DNA of 64,000 bases from an uncultured Bacteroidales bacterium. Lineage in GTDB: Bacteria; Bacteroidota; Bacteroidia; Bacteroidales; Muribaculaceae. Positions within the stretch are counted from its first letter, which is position 1. Each line of letters starts with the position of its first letter. Under the pieces are notes generated by a model that searched no databases, was not told the DNA's origin, and saw only the letters and a program-made list of their open reading frames with translations. A program made the translations under genes and the position numbers. Of this stretch, positions 51,902 to 60,446 are shown one piece after another. The stretch is taken from the NCBI GenBank assembly GCA_902762385.1, contig CACWNQ010000007.1, positions 1 through 64,000 of the forward strand. Reading direction: 5' to 3'.

Positions 51902-52573
51902 TTTAGTAGAAATTTTTTATAGTTTGTTTATAAAATAATTTATCACTCACTCTTCAATCAAAACACCCATTTTTCCTTGAATTTTGGGGTCAAAAGCCTA
52001 AAACACAAGCTTCTAAATGGATGCCTCAATTTTTTGCAAGTGCAAATATCGTACTTTTTTTTTAATTAGCACCTAATATTCGATAAAAAATAGCAGTTTT
52101 TTTAGTTTTTTTCTCATTTTCAGTGATTTTAGGGTGTTTTGTGGTTGTTTTTTGTCGTGTTTGCCAGGTGGTATGCTGCAATTGGTTCTTTTATGCTGAT
52201 TATGACATGATTGTGGTTTATGATAGTTTAGATTGCTGTCATCATTGAGAGTCGTGGTTAAATGTTGTTAAATCCTCGGGTTGGCTAGCAGTTTTGATGT
52301 GATAAACAATATTCCGTTATTTTTTGGCATCATATTTGCATAGTGTATTGCGGTATTAGTTTTTAAGGTTATGAAATATTTAGCGTCGTGACGACGATTT
52401 CTTTTTCATTGTTTAAGGTTTATGTTAATGGTATTAGAAGGTTAATTAGTTAGGCAATCCCCGACGTGATGTCGAGGATTTCTTTTTGTGGTAACTGATA
52501 ATAAATTAATAATGTTTACGTTATATATTATAGAAGTGCATTATTTTATAATTTTAAAAAACCTATTATTACA
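51902..52573. other. long A/T-rich intergenic region with duplicated hairpins
   Basis: This gap separates the divergent hup and lipoprotein genes. Its first 300 bases are rich in T runs and hold no gene I can support. From 52352 it carries two related units (52352-52412 and 52430-52488), each with GGTATTAG, an AAGGTTA segment, a hairpin and the identical 11-mer GATTTCTTTTT. TTG at 52294 and TATTTTTT at 52318 might be a promoter, but the match is poor. The leader to the ATG at 52574 is A/T-rich. Confidence 0.6.
52352..52488 (+). ncRNA. candidate leader RNA or attenuator with two hairpins
   Basis: Hairpin 1 is CGTCG-TGA-CGACG (52384-52396) and hairpin 2 is AATCC-CGAC with GTCG-GGATT (52456-52480); both are followed by GATTTCTTTTT. 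A six-codon frame (MKYLAS, 52371-52391) ends with its stop exactly in the loop of hairpin 1, and a seven-codon frame (MLMVLEG, 52422-52445) precedes hairpin 2. Both look like terminators; whether they are an attenuator or separate small RNAs is not readable. Confidence 0.4.
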
Positions 52574-53152
52574 ATGAAAAAAGTCAATTACATTATCGCC
52601 ATCGCATCGGTGGCAGCGTTTACTCTTGCCTCATGCAATGGTAATAGCGAGACTGCCTCTAAGGCAAGTGGAGAAGAAGTTTCAACCGAGCAGACTGCCG
52701 ATCAGGCAACTCAGGGAGAAGAAGCTACCGAGGAAGTGAAAATCGAGGACCTTAAGGAACTCACTTGCGACAACTACACTATCACTATCCCCGAGGGATG
52801 GAAGGCCAGCAGCAAGATGGTAAGAAGTTCTTGCAATCTCACATTAAAAGAGAATCCTCACTCAACTGCTATGATTAACCACACATTGTACAGTGAGAGT
52901 GATCTGGTTGAGAGCATCACCAAGCGTGGTTGCAAACCCATCGACGACATCACAGTTGGTGATAAAACCTACAAAGTGTTTGAAAATGCGAAAGATGGTG
53001 GTCGCTACGAGTATGAGGCTTATGTTCCCCAAGGCGAGGGCTTTGTGACCTTCCGCATCATGTCTGGTGGAACCCCAATGAAGGACAATGAGCTCAAAGA
53101 AGTGATGATGAAGAATCTCAATGATATCATTGCTGCCACCCAGCTAAAGTGA
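52574..53152 (+). CDS. lipoprotein with acidic linker
   Basis: A 192-residue lipoprotein. The signal ends in the lipobox TLASC at about residue 20. A Glu/Thr/Ala-rich linker follows (about 25-58), then a compact domain (about 62-190) beginning LTCDNYTITIPEGWKASS and ending ELKEVMMKNLNDIIAA, a PsbP/MPT-like pattern of strands seen in small bacterial lipoproteins. Two cysteines (RSSCNL and KRGCKP) could pair. No function can be named. It is preceded by the double-hairpin leader and closed by a terminator. Confidence 0.75.
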   Translation: MKKVNYIIAIASVAAFTLASCNGNSETASKASGEEVSTEQTADQATQGEEATEEVKIEDLKELTCDNYTITIPEGWKASSKMVRSSCNLTLKENPHSTAMINHTLYSESDLVESITKRGCKPIDDITVGDKTYKVFENAKDGGRYEYEAYVPQGEGFVTFRIMSGGTPMKDNELKEVMMKNLNDIIAATQLK

Positions 53153-53180
53153 TATAAAGACTTATAAATCAATAAACATG

Positions 53181-53220
53181 CGCCCGCCCAAGTTGTTCTT
53201 AGGGTGGGTGTCGTGTTTTT
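53181..53220 (+). terminator. intrinsic terminator after the lipoprotein gene
   Basis: CGCCCGCCC pairs with GGGTGGGTG (two G-U pairs) around a 12-base loop, then TCGTGTTTTT. Confidence 0.8.
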
Positions 53221-53234
53221 GTGGGGTGTTTGTT

Positions 53235-53265
53235 TTGGGATATAAAAGAATATTTATTAATTTTG
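53235..53265 (+). promoter_or_regulatory. promoter of the CotH-dockerin gene
   Basis: TTG at 53235-53237, a 20-base spacer and TAATTTTG at 53258-53265; the ATG is 46 bases further on. Confidence 0.65.
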
Positions 53266-53310
53266 CCACATAAATGTGAAGTTTATTCTCAAAAAAAAAT
53301 AATTCTTGAT

Positions 53311-54912
53311 ATGAAACGACTATTACTTCTTTTTGCTGCTTTACTGGCTTTGCCAGCAGTGCATGCACAGTGGAGTTGGAATCCTAACTATCCACCCGAC
53401 AATGAGAATGTTCAACTCACTCAGACCAACCTTCCCATCGTGTGGATGGAGGTTGATGGCGCAACAATCGACCGTGAAGAGCGCATCACAGCTCGAATGA
53501 AGATTATTCACAACGGTGATGGCAACCTTAACTATGCCGACACAGTGGCCCACCCAGGTCAAACCGTTGATTACGAGGGGTATGTGGCCTTGAAATATCG
53601 TGGCAACTCGTCGTTCACAGCCAGCGACAAGAAGCCCTATTCGTTCCGGCCACTCAACGCTCCTCTCGAGGAAGGCGGCACCAAGCAGAAGGTGAAAATC
53701 CTGGGTATGGGCAAGGACAACAACTGGGCTCTGCTCGCGCCTTACAGCGACAAGAGCATGATGCGCGACCTGCTCATCTTTGAATTAGAGCGTCCTTGGA
53801 TGTTCTACACCCCACATGGGAAATATTGCGAACTTTTCCTCGATGGCATTTACTACGGTATTTACATTATGAGCGAGTTGCCAACTAAGGGCAAGCAGCG
53901 CCTCAACCTCGACGATCCAGGCGAGGATGGCGACGAGCTCACTGGAGGCTACTTGCTTGAGGTGGACCGTACCGACGAGCCTACCTACACTTCGAAGTAT
54001 CACCCCATGACAAAGAACGGTCAGTGGATTAATAATCGCTATATCAACTACCAGTTCAAGGAACCTGAATATGAGGATTTGACCGACGCTCAGTACAACT
54101 ACATCACTCATCAGGTCGACTTGATGGAGGATGCACTCGCTTCGTCTAACTACACCGACCCCGAGACTGGCTACCGCAAGTATATGGACGTTATGTCGTT
54201 TGTTGATTTCCAGATTGCGCAAGAAATCTCGCACAATGTTGACGGTTATCGCCTCAGCTCCAAGATTTTCAAGTGGCGCGACAGTGTTGACTCACGATTC
54301 AAGATGGTGCTTTGGGACTTCAATATTGCTTTCGGCAACAGCGACTACTACAATGGTTGGTACACCAACACTTGGGTATATCAGAACAACGACATCCTCA
54401 ACTGGAATGGTGACACTCAGCTAGTGCCTTTCTGGTGGTATAAGCTCAACAAAGACCCTTATTACCAGGATCTTCTCAAGCAGCGCTGGGCACAGTGCCG
54501 CCGCGCCAATATGCGCGAGGACCGCATCTATGCCACCATCGACTCGATGGCAACCCAACTTACAGCGCAGGGCGCTATGAATCGCAACAGCCAGGCTTGG
54601 CCTCGTTGGGGACAATATGTGTGGCCCAACCAGTACATTGCTCAGAACTTCAACGATGAGGTGAGCTATCTCAAGGGCTGGATTCATGATCGCTTGACAT
54701 GGATGGACCAGCAGCTCGGCTTTGATCCCACTGCTGTTATTGTGGGTGATGTGAACTGCGACGGCAATGTTACCGCTGCCGATATTACTGCTCTCTATGA
54801 CTACTTCCTCAGTGGCGATACGACCTACATCGACACTAGCGACGTTGACGGCGATGGTGTAGTGACATCGAGCGATATAACAGCAGTTTACAGTATCATG
54901 CTAGGGAACTAA
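53311..54912 (+). CDS. secreted CotH-kinase-family protein with dockerin
   Basis: A 533-residue exported protein. A signal peptide (residues 1-18, ending HAQ) precedes a CotH-type domain (about 35-460): LPIVWMEVDG, the start GYVALKYRGNSSF, NNWALLAPYSDKSMMRDLL, GIYIMSELPTKGKQRLN, and FKMVLWDFNIAFGNSDYY with the metal-binding Asp. CotH domains are atypical protein kinases in some species. The last 55 residues form a type I dockerin, with two calcium loops (GDVNCDGNVTAADITAL and SDVDGDGVVTSSDITAV). The start ATG at 53311 gives a normal signal peptide. Confidence 0.88.
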   Translation: MKRLLLLFAALLALPAVHAQWSWNPNYPPDNENVQLTQTNLPIVWMEVDGATIDREERITARMKIIHNGDGNLNYADTVAHPGQTVDYEGYVALKYRGNSSFTASDKKPYSFRPLNAPLEEGGTKQKVKILGMGKDNNWALLAPYSDKSMMRDLLIFELERPWMFYTPHGKYCELFLDGIYYGIYIMSELPTKGKQRLNLDDPGEDGDELTGGYLLEVDRTDEPTYTSKYHPMTKNGQWINNRYINYQFKEPEYEDLTDAQYNYITHQVDLMEDALASSNYTDPETGYRKYMDVMSFVDFQIAQEISHNVDGYRLSSKIFKWRDSVDSRFKMVLWDFNIAFGNSDYYNGWYTNTWVYQNNDILNWNGDTQLVPFWWYKLNKDPYYQDLLKQRWAQCRRANMREDRIYATIDSMATQLTAQGAMNRNSQAWPRWGQYVWPNQYIAQNFNDEVSYLKGWIHDRLTWMDQQLGFDPTAVIVGDVNCDGNVTAADITALYDYFLSGDTTYIDTSDVDGDGVVTSSDITAVYSIMLGN

Positions 54913-54938
54913 TATAAAAGCAATATATTAAATTTGAA

Positions 54939-54970
54939 AATGCGCCAGGCCTGATCGGGCCTGGCGCATT
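54939..54970. terminator. bidirectional terminator hairpin
   Basis: AATGCGCCAGGCC and GGCCTGGCGCATT are a perfect 13-bp stem around a six-base loop, placed between convergent genes. Confidence 0.88.
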
Positions 54971-55004
54971 CTGATTTTGCATTGTCTGTAGTTGCTTGAA
55001 AAAA

Positions 55005-55709
55005 CTAGTCTTCAGGGCAGAACCCGTTACCGTCCCACACAAGTTTGCCTTCACGCTGGAAGGCCTCAGGGATGGCAGTTGGGTCGGCCATGCGGTAGGT
55101 TATGTCCTTGCCCTCTCGTGGCAGGCTGAATCTGGGTTGAAACTTGTTGGCATCCTCGTTGCTTGAGTTAAGCACCAGGTCGATAGTGGCTTTGTCGGCT
55201 TTGTCTTGGTCAACTAGGTCGATAGCTTTGGGCTCGCGGTCAAATGGAGCTTCAATGAGTTTCATCTTCTTGGTCTTTGCGTTATATCGGTAGAAGGTGA
55301 GTATGCTATCGTCAAAACCCATCGAGGAGTCGATGTGGTTGATAGCCACTAGTTTCTCGTTCTTGTTGTCGCAGTTCCAGTAGCACATCTCAAGCTTCTC
55401 TTGGTTCTCAATGGTTGCATCTTTGCCAAATTTGAACACGGTAAATCTCACATAACCGTTTTTGGAGTCTACAACACAATTGTTACAACCACCCATTACC
55501 CTTGCTTGGTAAGTTCCTTTACTAAATGCTGCAAGCGCATTGCGCTCAAAACTGTCAGCTTCAAACTGTGAGCAGTAGGCTCGAGCAAAATCCTTGATTG
55601 TAGGGGATTTGCCAGTGAATGTCACTTTGCACGATTCGGGTTGTGCGAAACAAATTACTGGTAATGCTATCATTACCAGCATTAGGAAGGTTTTTGTGGT
55701 TTTGTTCAT
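55005..55709 (-). CDS. secreted hypothetical protein, cysteine-containing
   Basis: A 234-residue exported protein with a signal peptide at residues 1-22 (ending CFAQ). The mature part has several cysteines (ESCKVTF, AYCSQFEA, GGCNNCVVD, EMCYWNCDNK and a C-terminal GFCPED), which could form disulfides, and beta-strand patterns such as YVRFTVFKFGKDATIENQ. I do not recognise the family. It is convergent with the CotH-dockerin gene. Confidence 0.65.
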   Translation of the reverse strand: MNKTTKTFLMLVMIALPVICFAQPESCKVTFTGKSPTIKDFARAYCSQFEADSFERNALAAFSKGTYQARVMGGCNNCVVDSKNGYVRFTVFKFGKDATIENQEKLEMCYWNCDNKNEKLVAINHIDSSMGFDDSILTFYRYNAKTKKMKLIEAPFDREPKAIDLVDQDKADKATIDLVLNSSNEDANKFQPRFSLPREGKDITYRMADPTAIPEAFQREGKLVWDGNGFCPED

Positions 55710-56309
55710 ATATATTTTTTGAGATATAGTTGGTTAATGCATTTGTTCTTTAGACACTATTCTGGCAAATGAGTTTAATTCTCCGCCATCTGTTCTGCTC
55801 CTTTTTCTGTTATTTTAATCTTGTTTCCTCTTTAAACCTACATTATTTTTGCGCACACATGTTCTTTAATAAATAATATATGACTATGGATAACCTCAAG
55901 AAAATATCATTTTTGTCCCACATGCCCCAAGCACGAAGTGCTACTTGCAATTTGTGACTTCCACCATCTGTCCCACCCGCTACGAAACATTAAGTGTGAC
56001 AGTTTAATTTTCTTAATACCTAAAACAAATACACCCATTATGATAATAAACTCTCAAAACGCAAAAATAAAAAAACAAAAAAGTGTCCCACCCAGTCCCC
56101 CTCGCTGGAAAATTTGCTTACAATCCGCAACTGAGTCAGGCGAGTCAACTGAGTCAGGTGAGTCAACTGAGTCAGGTGAGTCCAAAAACTATTCTCTCCT
56201 TTTCCCTCTTCCCTCTTCCACCTTCCCTCTCTCCTCTTTCACTAAAAACACGCTTCTGTGCAATAAAATAATAATATATTTCGTTTTAAGTATAGTTTTA
56301 TTATAACAC
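55710..56309. other. intergenic region of about 600 bases without a gene
   Basis: The region is A/T-rich and holds no frame with convincing codon use. It carries GTCCCAC-type words three times (around 55915, 55970 and 56084) and a three-copy 18-bp repeat at 56131-56184. No promoter with both elements was found for the OmpA-type gene; TAGTTTTA at 56293-56300 is the closest -7 candidate. Confidence 0.6.
56131..56184. repeat. three tandem copies of an 18-bp unit
   Basis: CTGAGTCAGGTGAGTCAA occurs three times in tandem with one or two changes per copy. It is too short and lacks spacers to be a CRISPR array; it resembles the other simple arrays between genes here. Confidence 0.85.
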
Positions 56310-58679
56310 ATGAAAAGAATATTTTATATAATACTTTCGGCCATCATGCTGGTTACTGCGGTGCAGTTCACATCGTGTAAATCGGCTAAGATGAAGGATG
56401 CCGACGAGAAATATGAGCGGGGCGAGTATTTCGCTGCCGCCGAGACCTATCGAAAAATTTATAACAAACTCAAGCGCAAGGAAGACCGTTATCAGCGTGG
56501 GGAGGTTGCGTTCATGCTTGGCGAGTGCTATCGCCACTTGAACCAGAGTGCCCGTGCTGCTGCATCATATCAGAATGCTAAGCGCTATGAGTGGGAAGAT
56601 AGTCTCATCCCATTCTATCTTGCTCAGGCACAGCAAATGGAAGGCCAGTACACTCTTGCCGAGCGCAACTATAAAGCTTATCTCGACACTGCTCCCAATA
56701 ATAAGTTGGCCAAGGAGAGTATGCGCGCTTGCCAGCAGGCACCTAAATTGCGTGATGCTGGTTCTCGCTACATAGTTAAGAATGCTCGCATCTTCAATAG
56801 TCGCCGTGCCGATTTCTGCCCAATGTTCCTCGACAGCAAGTGTGATATACTGTATTTCACTTCTTCACGTGATAAAGCTACGGGTACTGCTAAGAGTGAG
56901 ATCACTGGCACTAAAAACTGCGACGTGTTCTTCTCAAAGAAAGACGATAAAGGCAAATGGGGCAATCCCGAACTTGTAGAGGGCGACCTCAACACCGAGT
57001 TTGATGAGGGTATTACTGCTTTCACACCCGATGGACAGACGATGTTCTTTGCTAAGGCTTTACGCAAAACAGACTCTGGAACTAGTGTGGAAATCTACAA
57101 GGCTAGCCGCAGTGAGGCTAAATGGACTGGTGCTGCAAAGTTTGAGATTACTGCCGACACTCTGTCGGCCTATGACGACCCTGCTGTGAGCAAAGATGGC
57201 AAGTGGCTCTACTTCTCGAGCGACATGCCAGGCGGACAGGGTGGCAAGGACATTTGGCGCGTGATGATTAGCGACGGACATGGCACTCTTGAGAACCTGG
57301 GCGAGCAAATCAACACTACTGGCGATGAGCGCTTCCCCTATGTGCGCGACGACAGCACACTTTATTTCTCTAGTAATGGCCACGCAGGATTTGGAGGACT
57401 TGACCTCTTCCGCGCTCGTCTGCAGCCTTCGGGACGATGGTTTGTTGAGAACATGGGTTCTCCCATGAACTCCAGTGCCGACGACTTTGGCATCACCTTT
57501 GAGGCCGAGGGCGAGAAAGGATTTTTCTCGAGCAACCGTAAGGATGCACGTGGTTACGACCACATCTTCAGTTTTGAGAAACCCGACCTCAAGATTTGGA
57601 TTTCGGGTTATGTGCTCGATAAGGACGAAGAACCTGTGCCCAATGCCATTATTCGCATTGTGGGTAATGACGGTAGCAACCAAAAAGCAGTTGCCAAGCC
57701 CGATGGTACTTTCCGTTTCGACTTGCAACGTGGTGTCAGTTATGTGATGCTTGCTGGGGCTAACGGTTACCTTAATGGCAAGCAGCAATTCACCAGCGAC
57801 ATCGAGGAGGCCGATGCCGAATATGGCGTTGACTTCATTCTTGCGGCTATGACTAAGCCTCAGGTAATCGAGAACATCTTCTACGACTACAACAAGGCCA
57901 CGCTTCGTCCTGAGTCAAAGGCTGCACTCGACTCGATGGTTCAGGTTCTGAACGATAATCCTTACATCACCATCGAAATGGGCTCGCACACCGACCGTGT
58001 GGGTAGCGATGACTATAACAACAAACTCAGTGAGCGTCGAGCCAAGAGTGTTGTCGATTATCTCATCGAGAATGGTGTTGACAGCGCACGACTTCAGTAT
58101 CGTGGTTATGGCAAGACTGTTCCAAAGGTGGTTACAAAGCGCATAGCGCGACTTTATCCACAGTTTAGCGAGGGCGACACGCTCAACGAGGCGTTTGTCT
58201 TGGCTCTTTCTAAAGAAGACCTCGCGGCTGCCGACCAGATTAACCGTCGCACCGAGTTCCAAGTACTTACCACTAATTATTACCGCACCTTCGATAGCTC
58301 GATTATTCAGCCGGGTGCCGAGGAAAATGATTCGACTAAATCGGGTGGTGATGACATAACCCTCAAGGATAAAGACATAGAAGGCAAGACTCCCGAGGAG
58401 ATTGCTAAGATGAAGGCCGAAGCTGCCGAGATGGCTAAGATGGAAGCCCAAAAAGAGAGAGAGAAAGCTGCTGCCGAAGGCAAGGAGGCCGATCCCGAAG
58501 GCAAGTATAGCGGCCAGAATGGTAAAGAGAGGCCTAAACTTGATGGTGGCAGCCTGGGTGGAAGCACTAGACCCGGCACTGGAGGACGACCCAGCGGAAG
58601 TGGCACAGGAACAGGTTCTGGCTCAGGAGCAGGAGCTACAAGGAAGTCAAGTGACCCCAATGCTACACGAAAGAAATAA
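56310..58679 (+). CDS. porE: PorE-type OmpA-family protein (type IX secretion associated)
   Basis: A 789-residue lipoprotein (lipobox FTSC at about residue 23). Domains in order: TPR-like repeats (about 28-150), a PD40/WD40-like beta-propeller (about 165-430, with YFTSSRDK, LYFSSDMPGG and DSTLYFSSNGHAG), a carboxypeptidase-regulatory-like domain (about 430-515, ISGYVLDKDEEPVPNAIIRI) and an OmpA peptidoglycan-binding domain (about 520-640, GSHTDRVGSDDYN). This order is that of PorE, which anchors the type IX secretion machinery to the wall. A charged, Gly/Ser-rich tail of about 120 residues is added. gldM and gldN lie at the right end. Confidence 0.82.
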   Translation: MKRIFYIILSAIMLVTAVQFTSCKSAKMKDADEKYERGEYFAAAETYRKIYNKLKRKEDRYQRGEVAFMLGECYRHLNQSARAAASYQNAKRYEWEDSLIPFYLAQAQQMEGQYTLAERNYKAYLDTAPNNKLAKESMRACQQAPKLRDAGSRYIVKNARIFNSRRADFCPMFLDSKCDILYFTSSRDKATGTAKSEITGTKNCDVFFSKKDDKGKWGNPELVEGDLNTEFDEGITAFTPDGQTMFFAKALRKTDSGTSVEIYKASRSEAKWTGAAKFEITADTLSAYDDPAVSKDGKWLYFSSDMPGGQGGKDIWRVMISDGHGTLENLGEQINTTGDERFPYVRDDSTLYFSSNGHAGFGGLDLFRARLQPSGRWFVENMGSPMNSSADDFGITFEAEGEKGFFSSNRKDARGYDHIFSFEKPDLKIWISGYVLDKDEEPVPNAIIRIVGNDGSNQKAVAKPDGTFRFDLQRGVSYVMLAGANGYLNGKQQFTSDIEEADAEYGVDFILAAMTKPQVIENIFYDYNKATLRPESKAALDSMVQVLNDNPYITIEMGSHTDRVGSDDYNNKLSERRAKSVVDYLIENGVDSARLQYRGYGKTVPKVVTKRIARLYPQFSEGDTLNEAFVLALSKEDLAAADQINRRTEFQVLTTNYYRTFDSSIIQPGAEENDSTKSGGDDITLKDKDIEGKTPEEIAKMKAEAAEMAKMEAQKEREKAAAEGKEADPEGKYSGQNGKERPKLDGGSLGGSTRPGTGGRPSGSGTGTGSGSGAGATRKSSDPNATRKK

Positions 58680-58737
58680 TTTTCGGCCTGGTGAGGCCGG
58701 GTAGGTCTCACTACTTAACATTTAAAACTTATATTTA

Positions 58738-59346
58738 ATGTTTTCAGGAATAGTTGAAGAAGCCGCCCGAGTGGTGGCACTCGAGAGAGAAGAGGGTAAC
58801 CTGCACATCACACTTAAGTGCAGCTTTGTCGATGAGTTGAAAATCGACCAGAGCGTGTCGCACAACGGAGTGTGCCTCACTGTAGTGAAACTGCCAGGCG
58901 ACGGAACCTATACCGTTACCGCAATCCAGGAGACGCTCGACCGTAGCAACCTTGGACTTCTCAAGGTAGGCGACGAGGTGAATGTGGAGCGTAGCATGCT
59001 CATGAACGGTCGCTTAGATGGCCACATCGTTCAAGGTCATGTTGACCAGACTGCTACCTGCACTAGTGTGCGTGAGGCCGATGGTAGCTGGTACTACACC
59101 TTCCACTACAAGGTCGACCCAGCAATGGCGCGCAAGGGTTACGTAACTGTCGAGAAAGGCAGTATAACTGTCAATGGAACTAGCCTCACGGTGTGCAACA
59201 GCGAGCGCGACAGCTTTGAGGTGGCCATTATTCCCTATACCCACGAACTTACCAACTTCCACAGCATCGTGGAGGGTACGGTGGTCAATCTGGAGTTCGA
59301 TATCATTGGCAAGTATCTCGCCCGACTAATGGAGTTTAGTGATTAG
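58738..59346 (+). CDS. ribE: riboflavin synthase, alpha chain
   Basis: A 202-residue enzyme that joins two lumazine molecules to make riboflavin. MFSGIVEEAARVVALER opens the first lumazine-binding repeat, with SVSHNGVCLTVV; the second repeat carries DGHIVQGHVDQTATC and GSITVNGTSLTV. It lies 58 bases after porE. No flavin riboswitch was found in the spacer; it holds only a short CGGCCT hairpin. Confidence 0.97.
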   Translation: MFSGIVEEAARVVALEREEGNLHITLKCSFVDELKIDQSVSHNGVCLTVVKLPGDGTYTVTAIQETLDRSNLGLLKVGDEVNVERSMLMNGRLDGHIVQGHVDQTATCTSVREADGSWYYTFHYKVDPAMARKGYVTVEKGSITVNGTSLTVCNSERDSFEVAIIPYTHELTNFHSIVEGTVVNLEFDIIGKYLARLMEFSD

Positions 59347-59388
59347 ATAACAAATCTCTGAAATCTGTTTTCTGAAATCTCGCATTTA

Positions 59389-59916
59389 ATGAAGACTATT
59401 GGAATCATAAGCGACACTCATTGTTATTGGGATGACCGGTATGCCGAGCATTTTGCCGACTGCGACGAGATTTGGCACGCAGGCGACATAGGCAACTCCA
59501 AGCTCATCGACATGATTGAGGAGATTGGGCCTCAGGTGAGAGCTGTGTGGGGTAATGCCGACGGGCAAGACCTGCGCCGTCGCTTTAAGGAGACCGAGAT
59601 TTTTACTGTCGAGGGCGTGAAGGTTATGCTAACTCACATTGGTGGATATCCTGGCCGTTATGCGCCTGGCATCAAGTCAAGGCTTGACTTGGTGCAACCT
59701 AAACTCTTTGTTTGTGGTCACAGTCACATCCTCAAGGTGATCCCTGACCGCAGCCTTGGGGTGCTCACAATCAACCCTGGAGCTGCAGGTCGTCAAGGCT
59801 GGCAGAAGGTTAGAACTCTTATCCGCCTCACTCTCGACGCTGGCACTATCACAGGCTGTCAGGTAATAGAACTGGCCGACGACCGTGATAATCCCAGAGG
59901 AAGAGTGGTAGAATAA
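59389..59916 (+). CDS. YfcE-type metallophosphoesterase
   Basis: A 175-residue calcineurin-like phosphodiesterase. All metal-ligand motifs are visible: IGIISDTH, EIWHAGDIGN, VWGNADGQ, MLTHIGG and FVCGHSHI. This is the small cytoplasmic class, which cleaves model phosphodiesters; the natural substrate is unknown. It follows ribE by 42 bases. Confidence 0.93.
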   Translation: MKTIGIISDTHCYWDDRYAEHFADCDEIWHAGDIGNSKLIDMIEEIGPQVRAVWGNADGQDLRRRFKETEIFTVEGVKVMLTHIGGYPGRYAPGIKSRLDLVQPKLFVCGHSHILKVIPDRSLGVLTINPGAAGRQGWQKVRTLIRLTLDAGTITGCQVIELADDRDNPRGRVVE

Positions 59917-59943
59917 ACATTAGTAATTTAATTTCTGTTCGAT

Positions 59944-60435
59944 ATGAGAAAGATATATAACATATTATTGCTTATGGGTGTTGTGGTGGCCATGTGGGCA
60001 TGCCATAGCACCGAGGCCAACTATAAGGAGAGTTACGACAAGGCTGTCGCTGCAAGTCGCACCGGCGAAAAGGGCGAGATGTACATCCATGACCTAGAGA
60101 GCCGCAAGAAGGCTAATTACGTTGTGGATGGTGACAGCATTCGCTTGTTGCACAATCACTTCAACATCATCGACGACAAGAGTGATATGATCAAGAAATA
60201 TAACGTGGTTGTTGCCGAGTTTAAGCAGAAGTTTAACGCACAGAGTTGCCGTGATCGTCTGCGCCAGGAAGGTCATGCTTCCTATGTGGTTTATATTTCG
60301 GCCAAGAAGCTCTATTGCGTAGTAGTCGAGGGTTATGACGATATAAGTCCTGCAGCTGCATTTGCCAAGAACCCCGAGAAGTATATGAAGATGAAGGTGC
60401 TGGTGCCCCGAGCCTGGGTGCTCACTAGGATGTGA
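59944..60435 (+). CDS. SPOR-like lipoprotein
   Basis: A 163-residue lipoprotein with lipobox VAMWAC (Cys at about residue 20). A short helix (NYKESYDKAVAASRTGE) follows, and the C-terminal half (about 85-145) resembles a SPOR repeat: YNVVVAEFKQKFNAQSCRDRL, then SYVVYISAKKLYCVVVEGYD. SPOR domains bind peptidoglycan lacking stem peptides at the septum, so a wall role is inferred. Its stop lies 11 bases before the menA ATG, so the two are probably co-transcribed. Confidence 0.72.
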   Translation: MRKIYNILLLMGVVVAMWACHSTEANYKESYDKAVAASRTGEKGEMYIHDLESRKKANYVVDGDSIRLLHNHFNIIDDKSDMIKKYNVVVAEFKQKFNAQSCRDRLRQEGHASYVVYISAKKLYCVVVEGYDDISPAAAFAKNPEKYMKMKVLVPRAWVLTRM

Positions 60436-60446
60436 TATTTGGAAGC

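Noticed and set aside
56131-56184. CRISPR array
   Set aside because: The three 18-bp copies are directly adjacent without spacers, and no cas gene is present.
55938-56306. A 122-codon frame before porE
   Set aside because: It crosses the 18-bp tandem repeat, is low in complexity, and shows no family pattern or promoter.
58680-58737. FMN riboswitch before ribE
   Set aside because: The spacer of 58 bases is too short for the conserved RFN structure and lacks its signature words; only a 6-bp hairpin is present.
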